Assembly (NCBI GenBank): GCA_963575745.1
Contig: CAUYUJ010015719.1
Location: forward strand, 55,001 to 107,500
From: Prorocentrum cordatum
Lineage: Eukaryota; Sar; Dinophyceae; Prorocentrales; Prorocentraceae
Length of the DNA stretch: 52,500 bases
Direction: 5' to 3'
Below, piece after piece: positions 10,370 to 20,372 of the stretch. A program made the position numbers and the translations under genes. Numbering within the stretch: the first letter of the stretch is position 1; each line of letters opens with the position of its first letter. A model generated the notes under the pieces. That model had not been told where the DNA came from, searched no databases, and saw only the letters and a list, made by a program, of their open reading frames with translations.

Positions 10370-11744
10370 AGGTGGTGGTGGTGGTGGTGGTGGGCTGTGG
10401 CGGTGGTGGTGGTGGTGGTTGTGGCGGTGGAGGTAGTGGCGGTGGTCGTGTGGTGGTTGGTGGTGGTGGCAGTGATGGTTGTTGTGGGGGTTGTGGTGGC
10501 AGGTTGTGGTGGTGGTGGCGGTGGTGGTGGTAGTTCTGTGGTTTCTGGTGGTGGTGATGGTAGTTGTGGTGGTGGTGTGGTGGCGGTGGTGGTGTGGTGG
10601 TTTGTCGTGGTTGTTGTGGTGGTGTTAGTGGTTGTGGTGGTGGTGGTTGTGGGCTGTGGTGGTGTTGGCGGTTGTGGTGGTTGTGGTGGTTGTGGTGGTG
10701 GTTTGTTGTGGTGGTGGTGGTTGTGAGTGTGGTTGTGGGTGGTGCTGGTGGTGGTGGTGGTCGTGGTGGTGGTGGCGGTTGTGTAGTGGTTTGTGGTGGT
10801 GGTGGTGGCGGTGGTTGTTGTTGTCTTGGTGGTGGTGTGGTGGCTTGTTGTGGTGGTGGTGGTTGTGGTGGTGGTTGGTGGTGGTTGTTGTGGTGGTGGT
10901 TTGGTGGTGGTTTGGTAGTGGTTTGTGGTGGTGGTGGTGGGTTGTCGTTGTGGTGGTGGTGGCGGTTGTGGTGGTGGTTGTGGTGTGGTGGCTTGTGGTG
11001 GTGTTGGTGGCTGTGGTGGTGGTTGTTGCGGTGGTTTGTGGTGGTGGTGCTGGTGGTGGTGGTGGCGGTGGTGGTGGTGGTGTGGTGGTTTGTCGTGGTG
11101 GTGGTGTGGTGGGTTTTGGTGGTGGTGGTGGTGGTGGTGGCGGTGGTGGCGGGGTCGTGTTGTAATTTATGGTTGTGGTGGTGGTGGTGGGTTGAGGTGG
11201 TGGTGGTGGTGAGTTGTGGTGGTGGTGGTGGCTGTGGTGGTGGTGGTGGTGGTTGTGTGGTGGTTTGGTGGCGGTGGTGGTGGGTTGAGGTGGTGGTTGT
11301 GGTGGTGGTGGTGGTATTGGTGGTGGCGGTGGTGGTGGTGGTGGCGCGGTGGTTTGTGGTGTTGGTGGTGCTGCTGGTAGCGGTGCTTGTGATTGTGGTG
11401 GGTAGTGGATTGTGGTGCTAGTAGTGGTGGTGGTTGTGGTGGTGCTGTGGTGGTTTGTGGTGGTGGTGGTGGTGGTGGGTTGTGGTGACGGTTGGTGGTG
11501 GCGGTGGTGGTGATGGTGCTGGTAATGGTGTGGTGTTTTTCGGTGATGGTGGTGGTGGTGATTGTGGTGGGTTGTGGTGGGTTGTGGTGGTGCAGGTGGT
11601 GGTGGCATTTTTGGTGGTGGTTGTGTAGTGGTTTGTGGTAATGGTGGTGGTTGTGGTGATGGTGGGTTGTGGTGGTTGTGGTGGTGGTGGTGGTTGTGGT
11701 GGTGGTGGTGTGGTTTGTGCGTGGGGGGGGGAGGGTGGTGGGTT
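10370..11744. repeat. 1.4 kb imperfect (GGT)n minisatellite
   Basis: The plus strand consists almost only of G and T, based on GGT with TGT, GCG and GTG variants. C and A are rare across the whole stretch. Closely spaced GG pairs could form two-layer G-quadruplexes on the plus strand. Long frames on both strands (poly-Val/Gly/Trp; poly-Thr/Pro/His) are artefacts. Confidence 0.95.
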
Positions 11745-11760
11745 GGCCTTCGGCTCTTCC

Positions 11761-11900
11761 CGCCACCGTGTTTTGGCTTTGGGTCAGAGTTCTAATGGAT
11801 GCCTCTTGAGGTATCGTCAGAAGGGTCTCGTGGGCGTCTGCGGAGCATGTGTGAAGCCTCGTGGGCCTTCGCAAGGCCTCTCGGTGGCTTCTGGGGGGCG
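11761..11900. repeat. Right direct repeat flanking the GGT array
   Basis: Same orientation as 10234-10369, beginning CGCCACCGTGTTTTGGCTTT. The GGT array lies between the two copies. Confidence 0.8.
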
Positions 11901-11944
11901 AGGGCTCGATATGGCGATTTGCGTGTTCCCTCTGCGGCCTCTGG

Positions 11945-12150
11945 GCCCTCTGGTAATGTAATCGTCGCTGCGTTCTGCCGTCGGCGCTGCTGGCCGCCGC
12001 CAGCGCCAGCGCCAGCGCCGGCGCGAGGGTGGGGGGGAGGAGGGGGTTTGGACCCCCCCCACCCTCCTGGGCTGCCTCTGGTCATCGTCGCTGCGTCCCC
12101 GCCGTCGGCGCTGCTGGCGGCCGGCGCCAGGGGGGGGGGGGTTGGACCTG
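11945..12150. repeat. Tandem pair of about 122 bp with poly-G tails
   Basis: ATCGTCGCTGCGT followed by CGTCGGCGCTGCTGGC occurs at 11961 and again at 12083. Each copy ends in a G-run followed by TTGGACC. Confidence 0.7.
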
Positions 12151-12160
12151 AGATTCGGTC

Positions 12161-12355
12161 TCTTTACAACCAGAACAACCACTTTACAACCAGATGGGTT
12201 ACTTTACAACCAACATAGGATTGGAAAGTGTGGTTTTTCATCGAGAACGTCCACTTTGCAACCAGAACGGCCCACTTTACAACCAGAACGGACCACTTTA
12301 CAACCAGAACGGGCCACTTTACAACCAGAACGGACCACTTTACAACCAGCTCAGA
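12161..12355 (+). repeat. 21-bp tandem array (CTTTACAACCAGAACG type)
   Basis: The unit CCACTTTACAACCAGAACGG plus one base (21 bases) is repeated about five times perfectly or nearly so, with diverged units at both ends. The reverse-complement version occurs at 13650-13865. Confidence 0.95.
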
Positions 12356-12384
12356 TTGGCCGTGCGTGTTTGGGCGTTCCGCAA

Positions 12385-12755
12385 AGTGCTCCAGAGCAAG
12401 TGGGCGCTCTGAAAATGCCCCAGAGCAAGTGGGCGCTCTGAAAAATGCTCCAGAGCAAGTGGGCGCTCTCAAAAGTGCTCCAGGGCGCGCGGACGCTCTG
12501 AAAATTGATCCAGAGCACGTGGGCGCTCTGGAGCCCGAGCGCCTGAACTCTCTGCGCAGGCCCCAGCGATGCCCCTGAGCCCGAGGACCTGGACGCTCTG
12601 CGCAGGCCCCAGCGATGCCTCTGAGGACCTGGACGCTCCGCGCAGGCCCCAGCGATGCCTCTGAGCCCGAGCGCCTGGACGCTCTGAGCAGGCCCCAGCG
12701 ATGCCTTTGAGCCCGAGCGCCTGGACGCTCTGGCGCTCTGAGCCCAGCAGACTAA
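12385..12755 (+). repeat. 31-bp array grading into a 46-bp array
   Basis: First about five units of TGCTCCAGAGCAAGTGGGCG followed by CTCTGAAAA (about 31 bases). Then about four units of about 46 bases containing CTGGACGCTCTGCGCAGGCC and CCAGCGATGCC. The GGACGCTCTG core is shared, so the second array seems derived from the first. Confidence 0.85.
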
Positions 12756-12774
12756 GACAGGGCTTGCTAGCAGG

Positions 12775-13470
12775 GGCCAAGCGGCCTCAACAAGGGCCCC
12801 GTGCTCGCGCGGGAATAAGGCGACAGCGTACGTAGGAAGGCTCAGGGCGACGCGCTGCCCATTTTAGGGGTCACCCACAGGAAGCGAGCCCAGTGGCCTC
12901 CACAAGGGCCCAGCGCTCCAGGGAACTAGGCCATTGGCACCGCGGGTCTCTTGGGCCACGTTGGCCCCTGAAGCCCCACGGTGTTCTGCAAGGGGCTAAG
13001 TGCGCCAGCTCCAGTTGGCCCCCTGCTGCTCCTCGTCTTGGAAGATCGAGGTTCAACGTTCCGAATAAATGCAACTATTTCGAAGATCGTTTCTTCCAGC
13101 GTCAGCCACAGTGCCAGCGCAGCAACGCAGGTATCCTGCTCGGGCAGCAGCCTCAGCCACCGTGCCAGCGCAGCAGCTTGAGCCACCGTGACAGCGCATC
13201 ACCGCCACCTTTGTGCCTGCTACCACCACACTTACCGCTGCAGCCCCGCTACCTCCACAATTCCGACTGACCCCCCGCTACTACCGCAAATCCCATTGCA
13301 GCCCAGCTACCACCACAGTTCCCACCGTTGCCTGGCGACCACCACAGTTGCCACCGCAGCTTCCCAACACCATGCAGTTCCCATTGTAGCCCCCGCTACC
13401 ACCACATCTCCCACTATAGCTTTCCACTGCCATGCAGCTCCAGTCTTGGACGGGATCATGGTTTATTCGT
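12775..13470. repeat. Diverged GC-rich duplications and CCACCACA repeats
   Basis: A pair about 110 bases apart (12780 and 12890, both with GTGGCCTC/GCGGCCTCAACAAGGGCC). Then three CAGCCACCGTGCCAGCGCAG-like units (13100-13200) and an imperfect array containing GCTACCACCACA (13215-13450). No gene recognised. Confidence 0.6.
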
Positions 13471-13649
13471 ATGTCCTGCGCGACTAGCCTTCGCCCGTCA
13501 GAAAAAAAAAGGCAGAGCAAGCAATGGCATAACTGACCGACAGAGCTTAGAGAGCAGGTCAAAACTCGAATCCGCCCACCAGCACGCAACATGCCATAGC
13601 GCACCAGGTCGCCGCATCGCCAACTCGTGCGCAGTGCTTCTTCGTGCGC

Positions 13650-13865
13650 GATGGGCAACTTTACAACCAACATGCCTCAAAGAGCCCAAAGCCACCCTTG
13701 CGCTTGCCCACGGAGATTTCAGGGAAAGGCACGCGTGCATCCACTATGTGTTTTTACTTGCCTGGTTGTAAAGTGCCCTTCCTGGTTGTAAAGTGCCCTT
13801 CTCGGATTTTGTAAGCTGGTTGTAAAGTGACCCATCTGGTTGTAAAGTGCGCTTCTGGTTGTAAA
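13650..13865 (-). repeat. Inverted 21-bp-family array
   Basis: Four to five copies of CTGGTTGTAAAGTG (reverse complement of CACTTTACAACCAG) with variable spacers at 13762-13865, plus one forward copy at about 13650. Opposite orientation to the array at 12161-12355. Confidence 0.9.
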
Positions 13866-13874
13866 GTGACCCGC

Positions 13875-13995
13875 ACGCGGTTGGACCTCCCCCCCACTGC
13901 GGGATGGGGGGGGTTCGGGGGGGGGAGGGGGTTAGGGGGGAGGGGGTTCCCCCTGGTTCTGATCGACGGCGCCATGTGTTGGGGGCGGGGGCCCA
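13875..13995. repeat. Poly-G module
   Basis: G runs of up to about 14 bases separated by TT-containing spacers (GGGGGGTTCGGGGG). Confidence 0.7.
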
Positions 13996-14189
13996 CCCCC
14001 CGGTGTGAAACGCGCCGCCGAACGTTCCCAAGACAAGCGCCCGTGAAACGCGCTCTCTCCGACGTTGTGGGGCTCCCTGTGTGTGGTACGACCTGTGTGT
14101 TGTAGTCAAGGTGGTCCTGCATGCGTGGTGCCAGGTGTACGTGGGGTTTGCCATGTCGGTGAAGTCGATGTCCGAGAATATCATGCCGT

Positions 14190-14560
14190 CAGCCTCAATG
14201 CTCGAGCAGATTTTGCTCGATCAACTAAAATGGCGCAGTGACGCGAGGACACTTCTGATGCAGATGCATGCTTCGAGCGGGCGAGTGATGACGGTGACGA
14301 CCGTATCGGCGACGGCGACGACGATCCTGTTTGCGGTAGTTGTAACGCTGATGGCGAGGGCAACGACTAAGATGATGACGACGTTTGTGATTATGACGGC
14401 GACGGCACTGTTGATGGTGATGCAGAAGATGGTGATTTGTGATGGCGGGGCTGGCGGTGTCGCTGACGATAGTGAAGACGATAGTGAAAACGATAATGCC
14501 CATGAGAACGACAAGGAATCGCGCGCGCACAGACTATTCATGTTGCTTGTTGTCGTTTGC
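14190..14560 (+). pseudogene. Unknown W-R-x-D-A-R-T-L fragment, copy 1
   Basis: The + frame around 14200-14290 reads ILLDQLKWRSDARTLLMQMH. A second locus (17283-17380) reads ILIAYLHWRNDARTLRIHIH. Both are followed by GGCGACG/GATGACG-rich DNA encoding Met/Thr/Val-rich sequence. The shared I-L-x4-L-x-W-R-x-D-A-R-T-L pattern suggests a common coding ancestor or a dispersed repeat. I do not recognise the family. Confidence 0.35.
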
Positions 14561-14619
14561 TTGTGTTTGAACGCCTCTGTCTTGCAATGCTCAGGTCGGG
14601 GGTGGACAGAGCCCCCACC

Positions 14620-15000
14620 CTGACACGTCGATGACTGAACTGTCCGTTTTCGGTTCTCGGGAGGGCGCCGCGGCCGTCATTTTCCAGGCTTGCGCCCGCA
14701 GGGTTTGGGCCCGATGTCGACTTCACTGAACCACGTTTTGTTAACAGGAGGTCCGTGCGTCCCCGATGAGGGAAACGATGGCCTTGCGGTGATCTCACGC
14801 GTCGGCGTACGGGCACGCGCGCGTGCGGCCCCACGCTGCGCCGTTCGGCAGTGTCTTGGCGGATGCACGGTGCTCGTTGGACAACTCCTGCTTGCGCGCC
14901 CGTGCGGCCCGCGCGCAGCGCCTGACACCATGTCAAGCCGCACACACATAGCGATCGTTTCTTTCCCCAGATCCTAAGATGGGGTTTTTGTTCTTACTTG
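14620..15000. other. Unassigned sequence
   Basis: No gene, repeat array or motif recognised between the W-R-D-A-R-T-L fragment and the CTC-rich run at 15008. Confidence 0.4.
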
Positions 15001-15104
15001 GACGCCTCCTACTCCTCCTTCTCCTTCCTCTTCTCGTCCCCTCCTCTTCTCGTCTCCTCCTACTCGGCCCCTCCTCGTCCCGTCTCCTCCTACTCGGACT
15101 CACT

Positions 15105-15385
15105 CATACTCAGACTTACTCATGCCCAGACCTACTCACACACAGACTTACTGATACTGAGACTTACTCATACCCAGATTTACTCATACCCAGACGTACA
15201 CATACACAGGCTTATTCATACACGTACTTACTCATATTCAGACCCATACCCAAACGTACACATACACATATTTACTCATACGCAGACTTATTCATATTCA
15301 GACTTACTCATACCCATACGTACTCATACACATACTGGCTCATACTCAGACCTACTCATACTCAGACCTTCTCATAGTCTGACTT
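15105..15385 (+). repeat. 16-bp tandem array (ACTCATACTCAGACTT)
   Basis: About 17 imperfect units of ACTCATACTCAGACTT, preceded by a CTCCTC-rich run (15008-15100). Sixteen is not a multiple of three, so each frame cycles through the same peptide (YSYSDLLILRPTHTQT-like). The open frames here are not genes. Confidence 0.9.
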
Positions 15386-15406
15386 ATTCAGCACACATCA
15401 GATGTG

Positions 15407-16200
15407 GAGGATGTTTCAGGCGGGGCGCTCGTTCCAGCACCGCTAAGGGGAGCCGCCAGGGGCGTTTGCACGGGCCCGTTCGCGGCCATGTCCTGTGGAT
15501 GTCTCAGGCGGTTTGCTTGTTTCGGTGCTCAACATCCTTCGCTTGGAGAGCAGATGGTGAGGATGTTTCAGGCGAGGCTCTGGTTTCAGCACCCCTAAGG
15601 GGAGCCGCCAGGAGTGTTAGCACGGGCCCGTTCGCGGCCATGGTGTGGGGATGTCTCAGGCGGTTTGCCTGTTTCGGTGCTCAACATCCTTCGCTTTCAG
15701 AGCAGATTGTGAGGATGTCTCAGGCGAGGCGCTGGTTTCAGCACGCCTACGGGGCGCCGCCAGGGGTGTTTGCACGGGCCTGTTCGCGGCCAGTTTGTGG
15801 AGATGTCCCAGGCGGTTTGCCTTTTTTGTGGCCCAGTATCCTTTGCTTTCGCGGCAGATTTTGAGGACGTCTCCATGTTTTCATGCCCGAGATCCTGTGC
15901 TTTCAGAGCAGATTGTGAGGATGTCTCAGGCGGGGCGCTGGTTTCAGCACCCCTAAGGGGAGCCGCCAGGGGTGTTTGCACGGGCCCGTTCGCGGCCATG
16001 TTGTGGGGATGTCTCAGGAGGTTTGCTCGTTTCCATGCCCAACATCCTTGGCTTTTAGATCAGATGTTGAGGATGTCTCAGGCGGGGCGCTGGTTTCAGC
16101 ACCCCTAGGGAGAGCCGCCAGGGGTAGGACACGGGCCCGTTCGCGGCCATTTTGCGGGGATGTCTCAGGCGGTTTGCTCGTGTTCATGCTGCGAGTAAGG
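15407..16200 (+). repeat. 152-bp tandem satellite, five units
   Basis: Units begin GAGGATGTYTCAGGCGGGGC at 15407, 15559, 15711, 15917 and 16069. Spacing is 152 bases except the third, which carries a 54-base insertion. Each unit contains CACGGGCCCGTTCGCGGCCA and a second GGGGATGTCTCAGGCGG, so the unit has an internal half-repeat. Confidence 0.95.
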
Positions 16201-16204
16201 AGAT

Positions 16205-17265
16205 GAGGCGTGCTGCTCCCTTGGCTAAACGTTCGTTTTACAGTTCCCACTGCCAACTATCCTAAAACATATGCACATTACCACAGGCTGAGGAGGGCAC
16301 GGCCTGGAAGAGGAGGGGGAGTGAATGGGAGGTTCATATTCAATCACAGTCAAAGCTCGCTCTGACTCATACTCACTCACTCGCATTCGGATTCACTGGT
16401 CTTCGTCGGCCTTGTCGCCCACGTGGACGCGCTATTATATTCAGGCGCTCATGAACAGACGCTCACTATGGCATGACATAAAACATGAGATGCGCATATG
16501 GGGAGCTCCACGCATTGAGTAATTATTCAGTGTGTTGCCGATCGGCGCGGGCCTTCGCACTCCCCTTCCCCCCCCCCCTTCCCATGGAGTAGGTCTTGGC
16601 TGTTTTTGGTGCCTGTTTCAGGCAGGTGGAGGTTCCCTCCATAGGACGCACTGTTCCAAACAGTCGCACAAAGCAGATCTCCGGAGCCAGACCGCCCCCG
16701 CCCCCTCCCCCCCGAAACGCCGAATACGAAAACGCTCACATACGTATACGCATGCCGATCAATGTTCTCAGCGACACATACACGTCATGAACATGGCGAG
16801 TGCGCGCGCAAAAGCTATGGTTCCTGTTTGAAAAAAAGATGGAGTGTTTACAGACAAGTTTGACGCGTACACTTTTGAAGTCGTTCGAGAACTGCTGTTT
16901 GTTCACCGATTGTGACAGTCGGGCGAGGAGCGCGCGCGCGTATGGCCCGCAAAGCGTATCCTTCTAAATTGCATGTGTCGGTTCAGAGCGAGTGCCCGCA
17001 TAGTTATAGTCAACGAGGATGAGGGGTGCGACGCGTGGACTGGCTGGGATGGTACGGATTCGGTTATATCATGGGCGATTGTGCAGAATAGTATGCCCAG
17101 GGATTCGCGAGTTCTGGCTTCGGCATGGGCGCAGGGTTCAATATTCAAGAACAAATCGAGACTACGGGGTGCAGCTAATTGTGCGCCTGCCAGCGTGACC
17201 ACCTCCCATGCACCAGCAAACATCACACCCACCCACCCACCCGCAACTTGCATGCACAACTGAAG
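16205..17265. other. Unassigned sequence
   Basis: No array or recognised gene. Poly-C runs occur near 16568 and 16700. Upstream UGGT exons could be expected anywhere before 18107, but none was recognised here. Confidence 0.4.
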
Positions 17266-17282
17266 AGGCCGTCAGGGCTGCT

Positions 17283-17480
17283 ACCGATCGGGTTGATCGG
17301 ATTCTGATCGCGTATCTCCATTGGCGCAATGACGCGCGGACCCTTCGCATACATATCCATCGCTGGGGAGGACGAGAGGTAATGAAGACGCTAGCGGCGG
17401 CGACGTCCGAAATGCTGGTAATGGTGATGGTGGTAACGATGATGATGCGTTGGGAGAACTTACGCCCAGACACGTCGATT
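17283..17480 (+). pseudogene. Unknown W-R-x-D-A-R-T-L fragment, copy 2
   Basis: Reads RILIAYLHWRNDARTLRIHI and then Met/Val-rich sequence from ATGGTGATGGTGG DNA. Related to 14190-14560 in the same orientation. Function unknown. Confidence 0.35.
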
Positions 17481-17951
17481 GAGGCATTCCGCAGTGGATA
17501 CTCAACAGAGGCATTCGCAGTGTGCCAGCGCAGCCCACCGTCGGTTCCGTTCGTCGACGTGTGTTTCGCTGGATACATTCGGTAGCATGTGGACGTCGAT
17601 TCGCTAGTCCTCCCTGGTCTACTCGATAAGAGACGGGACGACCATAATGAGAACGATGATGATATCTACGGCGGTGATGGTTGCAATGATGATGGTGGTG
17701 GGGATGAGTATGGTGATGAATGAGGACGCGCCGAGGCTGGAAGTATCGAATCGTCTTATTGCCCGACAGCGGGTTTCCTATCCCGTTTTGACTCTGAGGA
17801 GTCCCATCCTGAAGCCGCTGGAAAAGAAAAAGCCTTCGGTCTCGAAAGACGCTGACGTGCGCCTGGGGGCGCGCGCGCATGGCCCGCACGGTGGTTTCAC
17901 TTGACTGGGATGTTCGCGCTTGCGACGGCAGTCGTGGGCCCCTGGGAGGGA

Positions 17952-18092
17952 AGGAGGAGGAGGAGGAGGAGGAGGAGGAGGAGGAGGGCGAGGAGGAGGA
18001 GGGAGAGGAGGAGGAGGAGGGAGAGGAGGAGGAGGAGGAGAGCAGGAGGAGAGGAGGAGGAGGAGGGAGGAGGAGGAGGAGGAGGGGGCGCG
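17952..18092. repeat. (GGA)n microsatellite just upstream of UGGT exon A
   Basis: GGA triplets with GGC and GAGC interruptions ending about 15 bases before the exon acceptor. The sequence next to this splice site is therefore purine-rich on the sense strand, and no polypyrimidine tract is visible. Confidence 0.95.
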
Positions 18093-18106
18093 GCGGGCCG
18101 CCCGAG

Positions 18107-18180
18107 GCCCCGACGCGGGCCTGCCGACCATCCACGTCTTCTCCCTGGCCAGCGGGCACCTCTACGAGCGCCTGCTCTCC
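18107..18180 (+). CDS. UGGT: UGGT exon A: start of the glucosyltransferase (GT24) domain
   Basis: The exon encodes PDAGLPTIHVFSLASGHLYE followed by RLLS. This is the highly conserved opening of the C-terminal catalytic domain of UDP-glucose:glycoprotein glucosyltransferase (animal enzymes: INIFSVASGHLYERFL). UGGT works in the ER lumen, where it adds glucose back to N-glycans of misfolded glycoproteins so that calnexin/calreticulin rebind them. The acceptor is AG (18105-18106) followed by G, and the donor is GT at 18181-18182. Joined in phase to exon B it gives ERLLS-VMVLSV, the same length as the animal ERFLR-IMMLSV. Exons for the large N-terminal folding-sensor region were not found upstream. 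Confidence 0.85.
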
Positions 18181-18477
18181 GTCCGCCCGCCCAGGGGCGC
18201 GCCCGCTCACGGCGGCTGCGCCGGCTGCGCGGCGAGCGGTCCCCGGTCGCGGCGACCAGCGGTGGCCGACCGCGGCGGCCATGATGGGCCTGTTTTCCAC
18301 CACCACCACCATGAGTTGGAGGGGGGAAGGAGGAGGACGAGGAGGAGGAGGAGGAGGAGGAGGAGGACCCCCTCCCCCTCCAACATATGGTGGTGGTGGT
18401 GGAAAGCAGGCCCGTCAGACCAGCGGGCGATCGGGGCCGGACGCGTTCGGCAGCAGCATGACGGTCAACATGGATGC

Positions 18478-18655
18478 GGTCGGGCCGGGGTACAGGATCG
18501 ACGTCGGTTCGGGGAGGCCTGGTGCTCTTCGTGTTTGTTGCACGTTCTTGTGCATCCTGGGGGAGGGTGCCCCCTTGGATGTTCTGTTTGTGTTTTGGCT
18601 GGCGGATGGTCTCGTGTTCTTGCAGGGCGCTCTTCTGGCCCAGGTTCGACTGCAG
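18478..18655 (+). repeat. About 180-bp dispersed repeat, copy 1
   Basis: Contains GATCGACGTCGGTTCGG, then GTGCATCCTGGGGGAGG, TGGATGTTCTGTTTGTG, GGCGGATGGTCTCGTGTTCT and CTTCTGGCCCAGGTTCGACT. Other copies are at 28365-28545 and 32508-32700, all on the same strand and all inside UGGT introns. No coding function is evident. Confidence 0.8.
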
Positions 18656-18659
18656 TAAG

Positions 18660-19500
18660 CATGAGCGAGTCTTAAGGTTCCCCTGGCATCTTTCTCTTTC
18701 AGTCCATCTTCTTCGGCCACTTTCGCTGGCCGCGTCCCCCATCGAAGAGTGTCGGCGTGGCCCTCCAAGGCCCATGGCATCCTTGTCGCGCATCCTCGTT
18801 ATACGCGTTGACTGTATTCGCTGGAGGCGACTGAGCCTTCGAGGCCCTCTCTTCTCCGACGCGGCCGGGCACGGCTCGGTGGCTGATGCAAGGCACAGGG
18901 GCCAGCTCTCAGCGGAGCCCTAGCAATGGAAAGGGATGTGGTCCCAACATGGGCGTAGTGATGTACGGTAGGTTCGCGCCGTGTCGAGCGGCGGTGGCCT
19001 CGCCGCCAGCGCTCAACGTTAAACGCCGCGGGCGACCCAGAATCGGTCGATGTTGAACGATCTGATCTTTCGGGAACGGCCGACCGTTCAAGGTTGAAGA
19101 ATCCCCGCGGTGTCAGAAACCAACGCTGGGACCGACACAATGCGAATCCGCGGTACCAAATAGCAGTTTGGTTGTTGTTAGGACCATCGCGGATCGATCT
19201 GGCTTGGAATCGGGGCAAACGGCTTGGTCGAAAGGGCTGCTCGATTTTTTTTCACGGCGACGGCGACGATATTTTCGACGACGTCCGATGTCAAGCGCTG
19301 ATCGCAGCAATCATCGATCGGGTCAGTGACCGTGCTTGTGCGATCGGATAGCGGCTAAGCACAGCGATCATCGGTCGCAACGAGATGACCAATAGATCGT
19401 GGCCGCAGCGGTCTGCGACCTGCACGTGATCGGCGCCAGATGTGGTCGCGATTGCGGTCCAGAAGAGGGCGTGCGAGAACGCGGGGCCAACGTGCAGTGT
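18660..19500. other. Unassigned UGGT intron sequence
   Basis: GC-rich intron DNA without recognised gene or array. Confidence 0.4.
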
Positions 19501-19504
19501 CCGA

Positions 19505-19893
19505 TGAGGAGGAGGAGGAGGAGGAGGAGGAGGAGGAGGAGGAGGAGGAGGAGGAGGGAGGAGGGGGAGGGAGGAGAGGAGGAGGAGGAGGAGGAGGAGG
19601 AGGAGGAGGAGGGAGGAGAGGAGGAGGAGGGGGGAGGAGGAGGAGGAGTAGGAGTGGGAAGAGAGAGAGGAGGAGAGGAGGAGGGAGGAGGAGGAGGAGG
19701 AAGGAGGAGGAGGAGGAGAGGAGGGGGAGGAGGAGGAGGGAGGGAGGAGGAGGAGGACGAGAGGGAGGGGAGGAGGAGAGGAGGAGGGGAGGAGGAGAGG
19801 AGGAGAGGAGGAGGAGGAGGGAGGAGGAGAGGAGGAGGAGAGGAGAGGAGGAGGAGGAGGAGGAGGAGGCGGGAGGAGGAGAGAAAGAGAGAC

Positions 19894-19929
<36 letters not shown>

Positions 19930-19930
19930 C
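19505..19930. repeat. (GGA)n and (GA)n purine tract
   Basis: About 380 bases of GGA triplets with GGG variants, then about 40 bases of GA dinucleotide. Partner of opposite composition (TCC) at 20085-20165. Confidence 0.95.
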
Positions 19931-20084
19931 TGCACCCGTCCTCACAGCGTCCTCGGCGTGGCGGTCGGCAGCGCGACGGGGGCGAGGGCCCGCGAGAGCG
20001 CGAGGGGCGCACGCCCGACCTCCTGCCAGACCTTTCGGTCGGCACCCCGCGGCGTCGGAACTAACATGCCGCAGCGTGGTGTTT

Positions 20085-20165
20085 ACCTCCTCCTCCTCCT
20101 CCTCCTGCTCGTCCTCCTCCTCCTCCTCCTTCTCCTCCTCCTCCTCCTCCTCCTCCTCCTCCCCC
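20085..20165. repeat. (TCC)n pyrimidine tract
   Basis: CTC/TCC triplets complementary to the GGA array about 150 bases upstream, so the pair could fold back. Confidence 0.9.
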
Positions 20166-20280
20166 CTCCGAGCCTCGAACTGCGGTTTCGAGTCAGACTC
20201 GGAGGCTTCCGATTTCGGCTGAACGTGGAGGTGATCTGGCTTCAGGCCCGTCCCCAACAACCTCCTCCTCCTCCTCCCCC

Positions 20281-20302
20281 TCTGTAGCCATTTTGGCTCA
20301 AG
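20281..20302 (+). other. Relict dinoflagellate spliced leader (DinoSL)
   Basis: TAGCCATTTTGGCTCAAG with its preceding TCTG matches the 22-nt dinoflagellate spliced leader at 21 of 22 positions (position 3 is T instead of C). Seventy bases of apparent 5' UTR follow, then the first ATG of LINE B. Trans-splicing adds this leader only to mRNA, so a genomic copy in this position indicates that an mRNA was reverse transcribed and inserted. Confidence 0.9.
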
Positions 20303-20372
20303 CCGTGTCGGCCCAGGCGTTTCTGGGTTTGCCCGAGTGTTCTTCGACGCAGTTCGCTCGGGCGGGCCATCG

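Noticed and set aside
10564-11608. Very long open frames of Val/Gly/Trp or Thr/Pro/His
   Set aside because: Translation of the G/T-only GGT array; no stop codon can easily arise in it.
15105-15385. Ser/Tyr/Thr-rich 130-290-codon frames
   Set aside because: The 16-bp repeat cycles through all three frames and gives the same peptide in each.
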